A stretch of DNA of 28,121 nt from Hofstenia miamia (taxonomy: Eukaryota > Xenacoelomorpha > Acoela). The position numbers and the translations under genes were made by a program. Under the pieces are notes generated by a model. It saw nothing but the letters and a program-made list of their open reading frames with translations, was not told the origin of the DNA and searched no databases. Below are positions 9,270 to 19,207 of the stretch, piece after piece (position 1 is the first letter of the stretch; the number at the start of each line of letters is the position of its first letter). The stretch spans positions 280,254-308,374 of the forward strand of contig SCFE01000047.1 in assembly GCA_004352715.1 (NCBI GenBank), given 5' to 3'.

Positions 9270-9505
9270 AAATTCTAAGATCAACCATCCCTAAAAATTT
9301 AAAAGTAATTCGAAATTATATACATACGATTAATGCACTCAAATCTTAACACCAAAGATGATTTCATCTATCAGCTGAAATTAACTATAATCAACCTTTA
9401 ATTGTATAATTATATATTTTAATAAAGTGATAAATATGTAAAGGAATTTTTTGAAAATCGACGATGCTCAAGTTGAGCGAAATATATCTCTTTTTATTAA
9501 AAAAG
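9270..9505 (+). mobile_element. Second Penelope-like 3' end
   Basis: The frame ending at TAA (about 9400) reads HSNLNTKDDFIYQLKL, close to the PNLNTKEDYIH end of the Penelope-like copies in the arms. About 60 bp further, GACGA (9460-9464) is followed by a hairpin GCTCAA/TTGAGC (9466-9471, 9473-9478) and then GAAATATATCTC and a T/A-rich tail. This is the same layout, with the same GAAATATATCT string, as the motif at 3975-4010, but with a different hairpin that keeps its base pairing. The copy is truncated upstream. Confidence 0.6.
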
Positions 9506-9549
9506 TTATATCGTTTGCGTGGAGCCTTAAAGAACTTGTTTGTGTGTTA

Positions 9550-9998
9550 CAAGCAAGGCTATCTATCATACAAGCCATGACAATGGTCATATTTGTTTTC
9601 TAGCAGAGGCTGAGCTATTATCACAAGTTTCTGCTAAAGCAAATATAATAACTACAAAATTGATTATGTAAACAACAATAGTTATGACGATTCTTTAATA
9701 TATAAAAAGTGTTTTCAAATGTAAAACATACATTTACAAAAAAATAATCTTTCTGTTAAGGAAATTTCGCAATTTTACGATTTGAAACATCATCTCTATG
9801 AAAAACGCTCTCTAGTTTATTTTTGTAAAAAATTTAGGGATATTTAGCTACTGAATTGGAGCTCTAGCTGTTGCACACCTTTAAAAACAACATATTTACT
9901 CAAAAGTTTGCATTTCCCTTGTTAAAGAACACTTTGATCAGCCTCCGCTAGAAAGTAAATATATCAACGGCCATGGCTTGTATTATAGATCGCCTTGG
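9550..9998. mobile_element. MITE-like element with about 60-bp imperfect inverted ends
   Basis: The left end, CAAGGCTATCTATCATACAA (9555 on), pairs with the right end ending TTGTATTATAGATCGCCTTG (to 9998). The pairing continues through an imperfect CAAGCCATG-to-GAGGCTGA block on each side (left to about 9615, right from about 9938). TTA occurs just outside both ends (9547-9549, 9999-10001), which would fit a 3-bp target duplication as in PIF/Harbinger elements, though exact termini are uncertain. There is no coding capacity. Confidence 0.6.
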
Positions 9999-10531
9999 TT
10001 ATCAGACAAATGGACCTGTAATTGAAGCCGAATTTTTTATAGATTTTTTTGTTAGCCTCAATTATTTGTTTCTTTTAAGTAGTTTGGGAAGGCTTTAGAT
10101 TTAATGCATGGGATTTGCTGAATTTCAGTTTATAGCTTTAGGACTTTGAACAAGGACAAAGGAACCAATCTACTGTTTTGAGTAGCTTTGGGATATTCAA
10201 CATAATTGAGGCACATTGTACTGTTCAGTTAAAACAAAAAGCTTGATATAAATTATTCTTGCATATTAAGTTTATCGTGTGAGTAATATTCTATCACTTC
10301 AGATTTAATTTGAAATTGTTTAAATAAATACTCAAAACTGACATTTGAATTCAATTCTGGCACCAATTGCCAAAAGCAATCAAGAAAATTTTGATATCTA
10401 TATAGTACTTGACATAACATGCTCAGCTATGACTAAATTAATCACACTGTAATGAATGCAAACCCTTGAAATGCATACACCATGAAAACTTCACTTTTAA
10501 TTGATTTATGACTATACAAACAACTTAATGT

Positions 10532-11035
10532 GTCGTTTTTAAGAAGTTTTATTAAAATTTACTAGACTTCACAATAATAATTATAAGTTTCTAAAATTTA
10601 AAAAGTGGCAAGTTTAATGTATATAGTCTTCTTTTGTGTTCAAATTTGGTTTCAAGCATTTTATAAAAATACTCTCAATAATTTTTAAATAACTTGATCT
10701 TGATGACTGATAAATTATATTAGACTTATTGATTTCTTCAGTTGTACATTTTAATGCCAATTTATTTCGTAGTTTTTCATTGCAATATATGAATTTAACC
10801 TTTTCTTTAATTATTGATATTTTTCTTAGTTCTTTGATCATGTTTTCAGTGCGGAGTCCTCTACATTCGATCTTAAAACAATATTCATAATTAGTTTGAT
10901 TGTTTTTAATCTTGTTCTTAATTAAAATGTCTTCTAATTATTTCCTAATATATCGATCTATGAAATTATTATTGTAAAATTTAGCAAATTTAGACTTTGT
11001 AAGTCGAAATATATCTGCATGTTCTTATTAAGTTT
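10532..11035 (-). mobile_element. Penelope-like element, right copy
   Basis: Same insertion as 3478-4047, flanked by AAACAACTTAATGT at 10518-10531 and 11036-11049. It retains the inverted terminal piece (10998-11035, ACTTTGTAAGTCG to TTAAGTTT). It lacks about 68 bp corresponding to 3957-4024, so it has no CTGATGA core. The frame at 10614-10841 (75 codons, minus) is open where the left copy has a stop. It encodes the IIESIFIKCLKPNLNTKEDY end of a GIY-YIG/Penelope-like polyprotein. The shared site in both arms shows the insertion is older than the arm duplication or haplotype split. Confidence 0.72.
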
Positions 11036-11451
11036 AAACAACTTAATGTTTTGTGAAACTATAAATCAAGAATATAGTGCGCAATTCGAGATATTGACTC
11101 TTTTCGTATTTATTGTTACTCATAACATTGATGAAACAAGTAAAATCTGAAACATTTCCAACATTGTACAACATGTGAAAGATGCATACCCAAATATTGA
11201 TGATGCGAGGAAAATTAAGAAACTAAATTTAAAAATAATGCTCCTAGAAACATTGAGAGCTGTTTAAGTGAAATACATGTACTCCTGTAAATATATTGTC
11301 AAATTAGTTGAACTGAAAAGTCTTGTAATTGGTATGTTGATAGATGAGATATTACTGGCCACTTGAAAACCAACCTATTCTATAGTAAAAATCATATTTA
11401 TTAATTCTAAATATTGGGTAGTTGGAAGCATGCTCAACTAATAGTTTAAAA

Positions 11452-11603
11452 TACCGTAAACCTGTAATTGAAGGCCATGGCCTTTTATATTTCAACCTCC
11501 TTCCTAGGGTGACCTTCTATTACAGGTGGCCTTCAATTATAGGGTGTCCTTCTATTTTTCAACCTCCTCACTAGGGTGTCCTTCAATTACAGGTTTTACG
11601 GTA
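11452..11603. mobile_element. TA-flanked palindromic MITE (right arm only)
   Basis: The element is 11454-11601, with TA on both sides (11452-11453 and 11602-11603). The ends are inverted repeats, CCGTAAACCTGTAATTGAAG against CTTCAATTACAGGTTTTACG, and the interior repeats AAGGCCA/AAGGACA-type units in both directions. The left arm at about 2035-2047 has the same flanks with one TA, a clean empty site. A TA target points to the Tc1/mariner superfamily. A 13-base piece of the terminus (CCTGTAATTGAAG) also occurs alone at 10016-10028. Confidence 0.85.
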
Positions 11604-12295
11604 TATTTAATGCACCTGATTACTATAGACCTTTATTAAGCGTAATCTTGAAGAAAATAATAATCAAAAAATCATTAAATGATTTTCAATTATGAAGATA
11701 TTGGACGCCTCTTAGACTCATTTTATGTGAAAAATTAATTCACAGCAGTGAGCACATCGCTGTTTGATGAATAAATATCAATTAGTAATTAGCTTTGATT
11801 TCAAGCTGTTTCACATTAATATTAATGGTTTCTGATTTTAATACACCACTCATGTATTATTCAAATTGTAATTGTATTAATTATATATTACTGCTGTTTC
11901 TAATATTATAAATTTAGCAGTGTGTTCACCAGCGGAAAGTGTCATGTGATATTTTATCATTGCTTGTTCTTAGATGTCTAAAAATTCAATTTAAATGAAG
12001 ATTGATTGTCAGTGAATACACCTTGGAAATTGAGATAATAGTCCTAATTGTTAGACATAGATATTAATCAAAAAAATACAAAAAACAAATGAATGTGAAA
12101 GTTTTTGAAAATTATGTCATTACAAAAATCAATATTAAAATCAATATTAAAAAATCAAATGATTTACTAATTCACTAAAAAACTTGAAATTGGGATCACT
12201 ACATGATTTTTACATGAATGATTAAATATTTTGACAATATCTACAAATATACAAAATACATACACACAAAGAAAATGAAATGATATGTTGTTGAT

Positions 12296-12465
12296 TTAGA
12301 GGTTTTGAAATTGAGAGATCTTATCCGACCAAGCTTCTCCACTTTTCTTAATGTCATGTTTCTTGCCTTTGCCAGCTAGTCTTGCGGTTTCTATGCTGGA
12401 GAATTTGTCATCGACTACACCATTAGGTTTAGCGTTGTCTGCTTCGTCTACACCAGAAACATGGT
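12296..12465 (-). CDS. Terminal coding exon, right copy
   Basis: Minus-strand copy of 1177-1346, identical over all 170 bases. Its AG acceptor is at 12466-12467, it opens in phase 1, and it stops at TAA (12296-12298). Joined to the exon at 13752-13841 it gives an uninterrupted 85-codon C-terminal segment that ends KISQFQNL. The product is hydrophilic with a basic GKGKKHDIKKSG patch; no domain or membrane segment is visible. The intron (12466-13751) holds a 101-N gap and the palindromic MITE. The rest of the gene should lie to the right of 13841 on the minus strand, but I could not identify the next exon. Confidence 0.65.
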
Positions 12466-12655
12466 CTAAAATATGTTGAACAATATATCTTTTGGTTATT
12501 AGAGTTGGAATTTCATTTTGAATATGAACACACTAAGACACATTTTGCCTTAAAGTCCGATACAAAATTTGAAAAGGTCTAATAGTGGAAAAATAGGTCA
12601 GACTTAACAAGAAAGAACGAGAAATAAATATGATACTCAGTTCACTCACAAATGA

Positions 12656-12756
12656 NNNNNNNNNNNNNNNNNNNNNNNNNNNNNNNNNNNNNNNNNNNNN
12701 NNNNNNNNNNNNNNNNNNNNNNNNNNNNNNNNNNNNNNNNNNNNNNNNNNNNNNNN
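12656..12756. other. Assembly gap of 101 N
   Basis: Gap in the right arm, within the intron of the duplicated gene and next to a 225-bp perfect-length palindrome. Sequence on its right (12757-12844) has no partner in the left arm. Confidence 0.95.
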
Positions 12757-12844
12757 AACCTATATGGTGTTCATTTGAATATCTACAACTAGTTGAAAAG
12801 CAGCAATCGTTTACTCAACACAAAAAAAATGTTGATAAAAACTC

Positions 12845-13075
12845 TTAGGCCACGGTTAGACTAGTGATTGGTGCAAAAGTGCGCTATTACATTTGAAAGA
12901 ATTGCACGTCTAACCACCCGAGATAATTAGCAATGTGACGATCACAAAGAAATCGAACTCGCACAATTTCTTCGTGAGCGTCACATCGCTATTTATCTTG
13001 GGTGGTTAGAAGTGCGATTCAATCAAAATGTGATAGATCACTTTTGAACCAATCACTAGTCTAACCGTGGCCTTA
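12845..13075. mobile_element. Full-length palindromic MITE with TTA duplication
   Basis: The element is 12848-13072 (225 bp). It starts GGCCACGGTTAGACTAGTGA and ends with its complement. The two halves pair along nearly their whole length with no real loop, so the DNA could fold into one long imperfect hairpin. TTA lies at 12845-12847 and 13073-13075. The 3-bp TTA target fits the PIF/Harbinger superfamily, although the terminus alone does not prove it. The left arm retains only 34 bp (911-944). Confidence 0.82.
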
Positions 13076-13751
13076 CAATAAACCATCAAAGTTAAGCCCG
13101 CTTACATAAGTTCTTCTTGATGACCCTATTTATATATATATATATTTACCGAGCAATTACCAGATTAACTAAATGTTAGTTTTCCTGATAACTTTTTCGT
13201 GTCCATTCTGTTACCTCAATTTTATTATGACATACCATTTGCAAACATTTTTGTTGAATGGGTAATTACAACTAAGCAATATCATTGGAATTTTTTAAGT
13301 TCGAATAGCCTTCACATCCAATTAGAAATCTTTTTAAAATAAAAAAATTCTAAATTTGAGTATACACGATAAGTTTTAATATAAATAAGGAAACTCAAAA
13401 AGATAACTTATTGGATTGTGTAAACGGGCCTTTACGATCAGGGAATACAAAAGTAATCAGGAGTTCAATTGGATTGGTATGATTAAACTGAGCGGTTGTC
13501 CATTTAACAAGTGAAAGAAGAACGTTTCTCCTAACTCGTAATGAAAAGCAGTTTCGATCGGTTACCTGCAAAGACAATAAGTAGCGCACGACAGCCGAAT
13601 ACAATGTCTTCAGAAAATTTTTTAAAAAAGACTCTTTTGAGATATTTCTGGAAACAAGATTATTTCCATAAATTAATAATTAAAAGCACAGTCAGCCTTA
13701 ATGAGCTTATACACAATCTAATGCAATATGATTTATAGATTAAATTCAAAC

Positions 13752-13841
13752 CAGATGCAGGTGTTGATACAGGCGTTGAAGGTTTCTGCAAATGTCCAGG
13801 CATCGAACTATCATACATATCAACTGGTTGACCACGTTTGT
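13752..13841 (-). CDS. Penultimate coding exon, right copy
   Basis: Complete internal exon. The AG acceptor is at 13842-13843 after a T-rich tract (TTATTTACTTAG) and the GT donor is at 13750-13751. It enters and leaves in phase 1 and encodes KRGQPVDMYDSS and a PSTPVSTPAS stretch rich in Pro, Ser and Thr. The left arm begins inside the same exon. Spliced to 12296-12465 the frame is maintained, which is the main evidence that the two belong together. A second possible acceptor near 13560 (TTTGCAG) leads to a stop within a dozen codons in this copy and was not used. Family not recognised. Confidence 0.6.
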
Positions 13842-14027
13842 CTAAGTAAATAAATTAATATACGCACTTGTCTGAATAGTTTCATTTAAATATACAATAG
13901 TCAGTTTGGAAACAAATGTTGTATTGAATAATAATGCTACATCCATGTTATGTTCCTTCATAATTCCTTTAAAACAGACTATGATGTCTATTGCAAACCT
14001 TCATTACGATATATTTGCATTAAATAG

Positions 14028-14722
14028 GTATTGAAGGAAAACAACATTTTAGGTGCGATTGATAATAATGAGTATGGCGGTTTCAAATTCCGAGGATTAA
14101 AGTTTTGTAACTGTGATAAATTTGCAATATTTGAGCAGGTGATAGCAGTTGAACAATGGAATTCAGGTGTTGAATTAAAATGAAGTTTGAATTGCTTCAA
14201 ACTTAAATTTTATTAAGTTACGAGAGCCTAGGAATTAAATTTCCAGTGACACTGAGAAAATAGTCAAATGCAAATAGTGTGAATTATATGCAACCTGAAT
14301 TTTAGGTAAAACTAGCAAAATTGATAATATGTTCTAACCACACACATTCTGTGGAGTATTGCTTATTACCTTGTTGATGGAAATAGTATTGATGTTTCCA
14401 AAATAAAATGTTAGTATAAATAAGGAATTCACGAGTAAAATGTTAGCATTGAAGTTTTTTACTTTAAACATTTACCAGGGCCCGCATTTTGTCGTTAGTC
14501 AACTGTTCAACACTGATAATCTGCGCAATGCAGTGGTAGACGAATAGCATTGTTAAATATCTTTGCTTTAAATTATTTCAGGCTGGTTTCATAATCCCAA
14601 AAATGCTCAAACTGGTGAAAATCGGATACGATCCTGAAATTGCTACTGTTTTCATTGACGGGGGAAATCTATTCATGACAAAAATCCGGACGAAGCCCAA
14701 AGAAAATTTGAGAAAAGATTGA
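14028..14722 (+). CDS. Possible three-exon gene, 3' part, unrecognised
   Basis: Three segments join in the same phase. First is 14028-14138, after acceptor ATTAAATAG and before donor CAG|GTGATA, with IDNNEYGGFKFRG and CNCDKFAIFEQ. Second is 14479-14535, after TTTACCAG and before GTG|GTAGAC, with PHFVVSQLFNTDNL. Third is 14582-14722, after ATTATTTCAG, with IGYDPEIATVFIDGG and ending at TGA. Together they give 102 codons plus the stop. No start codon is visible, so an upstream exon is needed. Weak points are a 46-bp second intron, a weak GTGATA donor, and competing frames: minus 13988-14200, and a third-exon frame ending DEAQRKFEKRLRE. No domain recognised; the family is unknown. Confidence 0.35.
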
Positions 14723-15780
14723 GAGAATAGACCTCAGATTTTAATATCTTCATCGAAAATATTTGATTTAACCAATATAAATCCAGGAAACCTGGAGGGG
14801 GGTATTCCACCATGTCCCCTGGTTTATGGTTATTACCATTAGCATGAATAAAATCTGCTAAAATTCCTGAAAATTAAACAATGTGAAAAATGACGTACTT
14901 TGAACAAAGTATACCATATTTTAAGAAATCTAAAATGCAATTTTGTAAAAGATGTACAACTGTCACTGTCCTAATTTGCACTGCATGCTAAACGCGATTT
15001 CGCCAAGTTTGAATTTCAATACGTCTCAGTACAAATGAAACACTGCAAATCCTCACTAAACACTAACGTTGACAGGAAGTTTTGTTTTCCTTACAAGATT
15101 TCAGGGTTGTACTTCAATTTATAGTTTCCAATGACAGCTAATCTATACACAAAATAAAATAATGTAGTATCCTTAGTGTGTTTAGCTGAAACTGAATTGA
15201 GCAAACCTGAAATTACATTCAAGAAAAATGTAACACTGAATTAAAACACGGTAGTGCACTCTCGTGAAAACGTAACTATAGCATAGTGTTTTTGATGACT
15301 TGAACATTTTGCATTACAACATTTCTCATTTTTTCATTCTGCTAAAATGTTATCCAATTTTGAATGAATCAAATAGTTATATTTTAAATTAGTTTTACGA
15401 TTTATTATATTAAAAAAAAAATCTAACATGTAAAAAAATTTGTAAATAATTCTATGAAACCTAGAAAAACTGAAATTTGAAACTGAATTTTGATCGAAAT
15501 CGAATCAAAAACTCAAATTATTTGAACGCTATCCTTAGTACAACACAAACATGGAATGCGAAGTTGCAGAGACCGGTGTACGGAAAATTTTGATTGGTCG
15601 AACAATTCTCATCGACCACTGATGGTAAAAGAAGCAGACAGAGCATAGTTGAGCTTCATCAACATTTCTATAATTTACGTATTTTAATGGGAAGTGTTCA
15701 GTGATCTGCATTAAGTTTGTTTTCGAAGACTAAATTTTAACCATTCGATGCATTACATTAAATTAAAATGTAATAATCAT
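14723..15780. other. Intergenic, nothing recognised
   Basis: AT-rich sequence with no convincing frame. A short GC-richer patch at 14785-14825 contains the palindrome CCAGGAAACCTGG and a related CCCCTGG further on. Another patch at 15545-15660 is less AT-rich. I see no RNA gene or complete element. Confidence 0.5.
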
Positions 15781-15829
15781 TAATCATAATGACAATGTTT
15801 TCAATTCACTCAATATATAGTCAATGTTC

Positions 15830-16210
15830 CTCTAGAATAACATCAATCCGTGTTCAGCTGTCAGCCGCATCACTATGCGCAATGCCTCAATACGTTTTAG
15901 CCAATATCCAGCGGAACTTTTTTCATTGGATTTTTGACCAGTTAAACAATTTGATAATATTCTCCAATATTTTTCTATGGGCGGTAGTTTTAGAACTTTA
16001 TTTGGATTCTCATGTTGCTTGACATATTCGATGCTATTATCATTCAAAAAACCAGTGAAACATCTTTTGTAGTGCGTTGTAACTCATATCCGGCGAAAAA
16101 GCACATCATTGGGAGTTATGGCAATAAATTTCGTTTTTTGATACAATGCTATCTATGACGGGATTCATAAAACTTTTTGACATGACTAGCTTTGTCCGGA
16201 CGACTCAAAC
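15830..16210 (-). pseudogene. Decayed DDE transposase (IS630/Tc1/mariner superfamily)
   Basis: The minus-strand frame 15832-16047 contains ENPNKVLKLPPIEKYWRIL, the counterpart of the NPPNVPELRPIE-FW block that carries the third catalytic acid of DDE_3-type transposases; the Glu of PIE is kept. Upstream on the same strand, after a break near 16047, FSPDMSYNALQKMFHWF resembles the WPDLA-HYAK-WL block with the second catalytic Asp. The N-terminal HTH and first Asp are not found, and the frame is shifted at least once. It is a fossil. The plus-strand frame 15789-16022 is its shadow. Confidence 0.65.
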
Positions 16211-16297
16211 CCTCCATTAAAATTTAACTCAACATTGCACAAATTCTGCGAGTGGAAAGTGTGTGATCATTTTTTTTTAAAATGCAAAAATATATGA

Positions 16298-16303
16298 TTT
16301 ATT
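16298..16303 (-). terminator. Poly(A) signal for the PLAC8-like gene
   Basis: AATAAA on the minus strand (plus strand TTTATT), 45 bases past the stop codon at 16349-16351, followed by AT-rich sequence where cleavage would be expected. Confidence 0.6.
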
Positions 16304-16348
16304 AATAGTGTCGTCAATCATATTTACATTGGTGCATTGTCTGAATTT

Positions 16349-17092
16349 TTAAACTTTTTCAATTGGAACTGCTCCAATCTGATCTTCTCGTAGTTCAGCA
16401 TCTTGCTGAATCAAAGCACAGGATCCCAAAAACAAATGAGTGCAGAAATCAGAAACTGACGAACCAACAATTTTTCTATCTTCCCGTATCTTCATTCTCA
16501 AGTACGTATGTAAGACACAGCGAACCAATATAACCAGCAAAATCGCATAGAAGAAACAATCACCAATTTTGTATAGAATAAACCCGCAATGACGGTGTCT
16601 ATGGTGATCATCGTCATCATCATCATCATGATCTCTGTATCGATGTCCATCTCGATGGTCCTCATCTTCATAATCCAGGCTGTATTCATCGTACACATTG
16701 TCATCTTTGAATCCATCACGATGCTTAGAATGGGCCACAACGCCCGAAGCAATGTACAATGAGAACATTCCAACCACCAATATCACTTGAAGAATGAAAA
16801 TAGCAACGAATATTTTTGACAATACATTCATTGATTTCTTAGATGCCAGTTTATAGTCAAGAATAACAGGACAACAGCAAGCCGAGATTATTGAATGAAA
16901 CGGATTTTGGAACCAACAGCATATGTCTTTCTTCCAATTTCGAAAACCCTCTTCATATGCTGGTGCCGGGTAATTCGTATCAGGATTAGGGTATAAAAAT
17001 GCAGGGGGAGTATACCCTGGTTGCATGAAATTTGCATCTAATTCATTCTTCGAATCAATTGGAGGTTTTTCCTGGTGTTCAAAGCCAACCAT
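16349..17092 (-). CDS. PLAC8 / cornifelin-like membrane protein
   Basis: 247 residues in one open exon. Residues 1-50 are Pro/Tyr-rich and hydrophilic. Then comes the split Cys-rich PLAC8 domain: W53 and CCW at 58-60, ACCCPVILDYKLA at 71-83, a hydrophobic segment at about 94-120, CGFILYKIGDC at 169-179, a second hydrophobic segment at about 179-197, and the C-terminal signature R-KIR at 199-203, I208-VGSS and SCALIQQDAEL at 224-234. The two halves are spread apart by an acidic and His-rich insert (about 121-168, with seven Asp at 156-162 followed by HHRHRH). PLAC8 proteins are small membrane-associated Cys-rich proteins; biochemical role varies and is not deducible here. ATG at 17090-17092 follows TGATTTAG, which could be a cis- or trans-splice acceptor. 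Confidence 0.88.
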   Translation of the reverse strand: MVGFEHQEKPPIDSKNELDANFMQPGYTPPAFLYPNPDTNYPAPAYEEGFRNWKKDICCWFQNPFHSIISACCCPVILDYKLASKKSMNVLSKIFVAIFILQVILVVGMFSLYIASGVVAHSKHRDGFKDDNVYDEYSLDYEDEDHRDGHRYRDHDDDDDDDHHRHRHCGFILYKIGDCFFYAILLVILVRCVLHTYLRMKIREDRKIVGSSVSDFCTHLFLGSCALIQQDAELREDQIGAVPIEKV

Positions 17093-18030
17093 CTAAATCA
17101 GTATTGTCAAATAAATATATGAAATTTCGCATCGCTGATATTAAAAAATTCCTTGAAAACTAATTGCAAATTCAAATCACTTGTCCTATTATAGGCTTAA
17201 TTGATTGTAGTAAAATATCGGTTGTAGATAGTTCTCTCTTTGAAATGATTTGTTAATAAAGCAATTTGGTTAAAATATGTTTGTTAACCAATTTTGTTAC
17301 ATAATTTTTATAATTTTCTTACATTATTTCCCTAGTAAAATTTTTTGGATTTTTTACAAAAATTGGCAGAATGTTGCAACATTTTGGATAGTCTTTGCAT
17401 CTAATTGGAATCTTCTGATATACCTTTTGGCAAAAAGATGCATCAATTTATTTACAATTTACGCAAAATAGCAACTCTTGGTTTCAAACAGTTCGATTAT
17501 TGTTAACCAAGCGGTTGAAAGTCCCACCAATTACATAATAAGGAATTTTAAGCAGTCATTTGCTTACGCATTGAAGCAGAATATTATAATATTAACTCGT
17601 GATATATAATGACAATATGTAGATAAATCTGACAAAACTGAAATTAGTTTATCATATAAAAATCAAACAAGTTATTGAAATGATATTCTTTGAAATGGAA
17701 AAATGCATTTAACTTAATTTTTAAATATTTGTGGTTATTTTAAGGTAAAAATTAATCATGAATAAAATATTTCATTGTAGTTGTATTTTATAATTTCTAA
17801 AAATTAGAAATTTGATGAAAGGTTATTCAATAGCGTTTATTCTTTTTAGTTTTTTTATGAAACAAGCTTCCAGAAATGGAAAAACCAGTGCTCCATAATT
17901 TCTACAAGCAAGGGCGTAAGCATCATATCATCTTAAGTGGGAGGGGGATGTGGTAATTGAGTTTTACTGAAACGTGGGCCTAAAAGCGATTACTCAGAAC
18001 TATTGATATTTCTATGAGTGTATAAATATA

Positions 18031-18150
18031 CATATACATATATCTCGCTCTTTGTTTAACCTTCAACATATATATCTCGCTATTTGTTCACTTTTACATA
18101 AATTTCTCGCTTGTTGCAATTTCATATATATCTCGCTCTTTGTAACTCTT
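18031..18150. repeat. Degenerate tandem repeat, unit about 30 bp
   Basis: Four copies of a unit with the core ATATCTCGCTCTTTGT; TCTCGCT occurs at 18043, 18075, 18105 and 18131 (spacings 32, 30 and 26). The linkers vary in sequence. Confidence 0.7.
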
Positions 18151-19184
18151 GCAAATTTTACCAAAAAATATTTACTCCCAAAAATGTACATTTTATAGAT
18201 TTATTCATGATTTGAATGTGAATGATTTTGTGTGCTACACCAAAATATCCTTAAAACACATTGCTACTCTTAAAAACATAGTTTAGCTTATGTGAAAAAT
18301 ATCAGGTGTGTTAAATTTGTTTTAGTCTTCGTTTTAATCGTATCAGAATTGTAGGTGGAGTGATTTCAGGTTCCGGGTTGAATCTAACATAGCCGGCCCT
18401 AACCCGTCAATATCTAAAATCATTACAAGAAAGTTTTTATAAAAAAAATTGAAACAATTATTGAAACAATAGTGAAATGAAAAAAAATGGGATCAATTAC
18501 ACATCTTCATAACTAAATAGGATTTATTGTTTATTGATGTAGAATTATTCTAGTTAATGACATAATTCATGTTATAAAAAATTAAAGTAAAAGAAAATAT
18601 AAATATAAACATAAATTGCAGGAATGGCCAGACCTGTTTGGTCTTTACATTTCTAATTTTTTTGGTTGCAACTTGGAGTCCTAAACTTCTGTAAAGTAAG
18701 TTGAAGAATTAAATAATTTTTAACTTTTCTTAAGAACTCGTCCACTGCTGTAAAATAAAGGAAGACCATTGTTTAACAGTAAAAAAGAATTAAAGAAAAT
18801 CGAAAATATTTATGAAAATTGCAAATTTACAATAATAAAACATATTTAATTTAGTAATATGTATGGGAATATCATTGAGCAATTTAATCAGTTTAAAATA
18901 CAATGTATTATAAATACAATGCATACTAACACAGTAATCCTTTGATAGTTTAAAAATATTTGGTGTTAAGAACATTTTCATCCTAGGTTAAATACAATAG
19001 ACTATATTCAAAACATGTATTTGGAATAATAGGTCTATATAACTACAATTAATTCTGGTAAGTAATGTCTTTGCAACATCGAATGTTCACACAATTGAAC
19101 ATTTTTCCCATATGTATGATTGAGAGGAATATGAAGAAAGCGTTATGTAATTAGTTCCATCATAATTATATATACATGCATAGA

Positions 19185-19207
19185 AATATATATATATATA
19201 TATATAT
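19185..19207. repeat. (TA)n microsatellite
   Basis: Uninterrupted TA dinucleotides of about 23 bp. Confidence 0.9.

Larger units (their letters stand above)
10059..13819 (-). repeat. Right arm of the large inverted repeat
   Basis: Reverse complement partner of 1-4518. This arm is continuous where the left has a 1000-N gap, but it has its own 101-N gap at 12656-12756. Additional material here and not in the left arm includes the TA-flanked MITE (11454-11601), the whole palindromic MITE (12848-13072) and roughly 60-80 bp near 13600-13690. It lacks the left arm's piggyBac-type MITE and the hammerhead-like end of the Penelope-like fragment. Pairing reaches 13819 only because the left partner ends at base 1. 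Confidence 0.93.

Noticed and set aside
13395-13604. 69-codon minus-strand frame after a TTTGCAG acceptor
   Set aside because: It is not in phase with the upstream exon: the phase-1 reading stops within a dozen codons. The frame is disrupted in the left arm by an indel and the MITE. It lies in the intron.
1-13819. Giant terminal-inverted-repeat transposon such as a Maverick
   Set aside because: The arms contain host-type exons with introns and unrelated MITE insertions, no terminal motif or target duplication is visible, and no integrase or polymerase lies between them.
13988-14200. 70-codon minus-strand frame
   Set aside because: It is antisense to the better-supported plus-strand exon and has no fitting donor to reach the exon at 13841. 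Not excluded, but weaker.
15789-16022. 77-codon plus-strand frame
   Set aside because: Antisense to the recognisable DDE transposase fragment.
16498-16773. 91-codon minus-strand frame rich in Met and Thr
   Set aside because: It is a shifted frame inside the PLAC8-like gene, created by the GAT-repeat tract.
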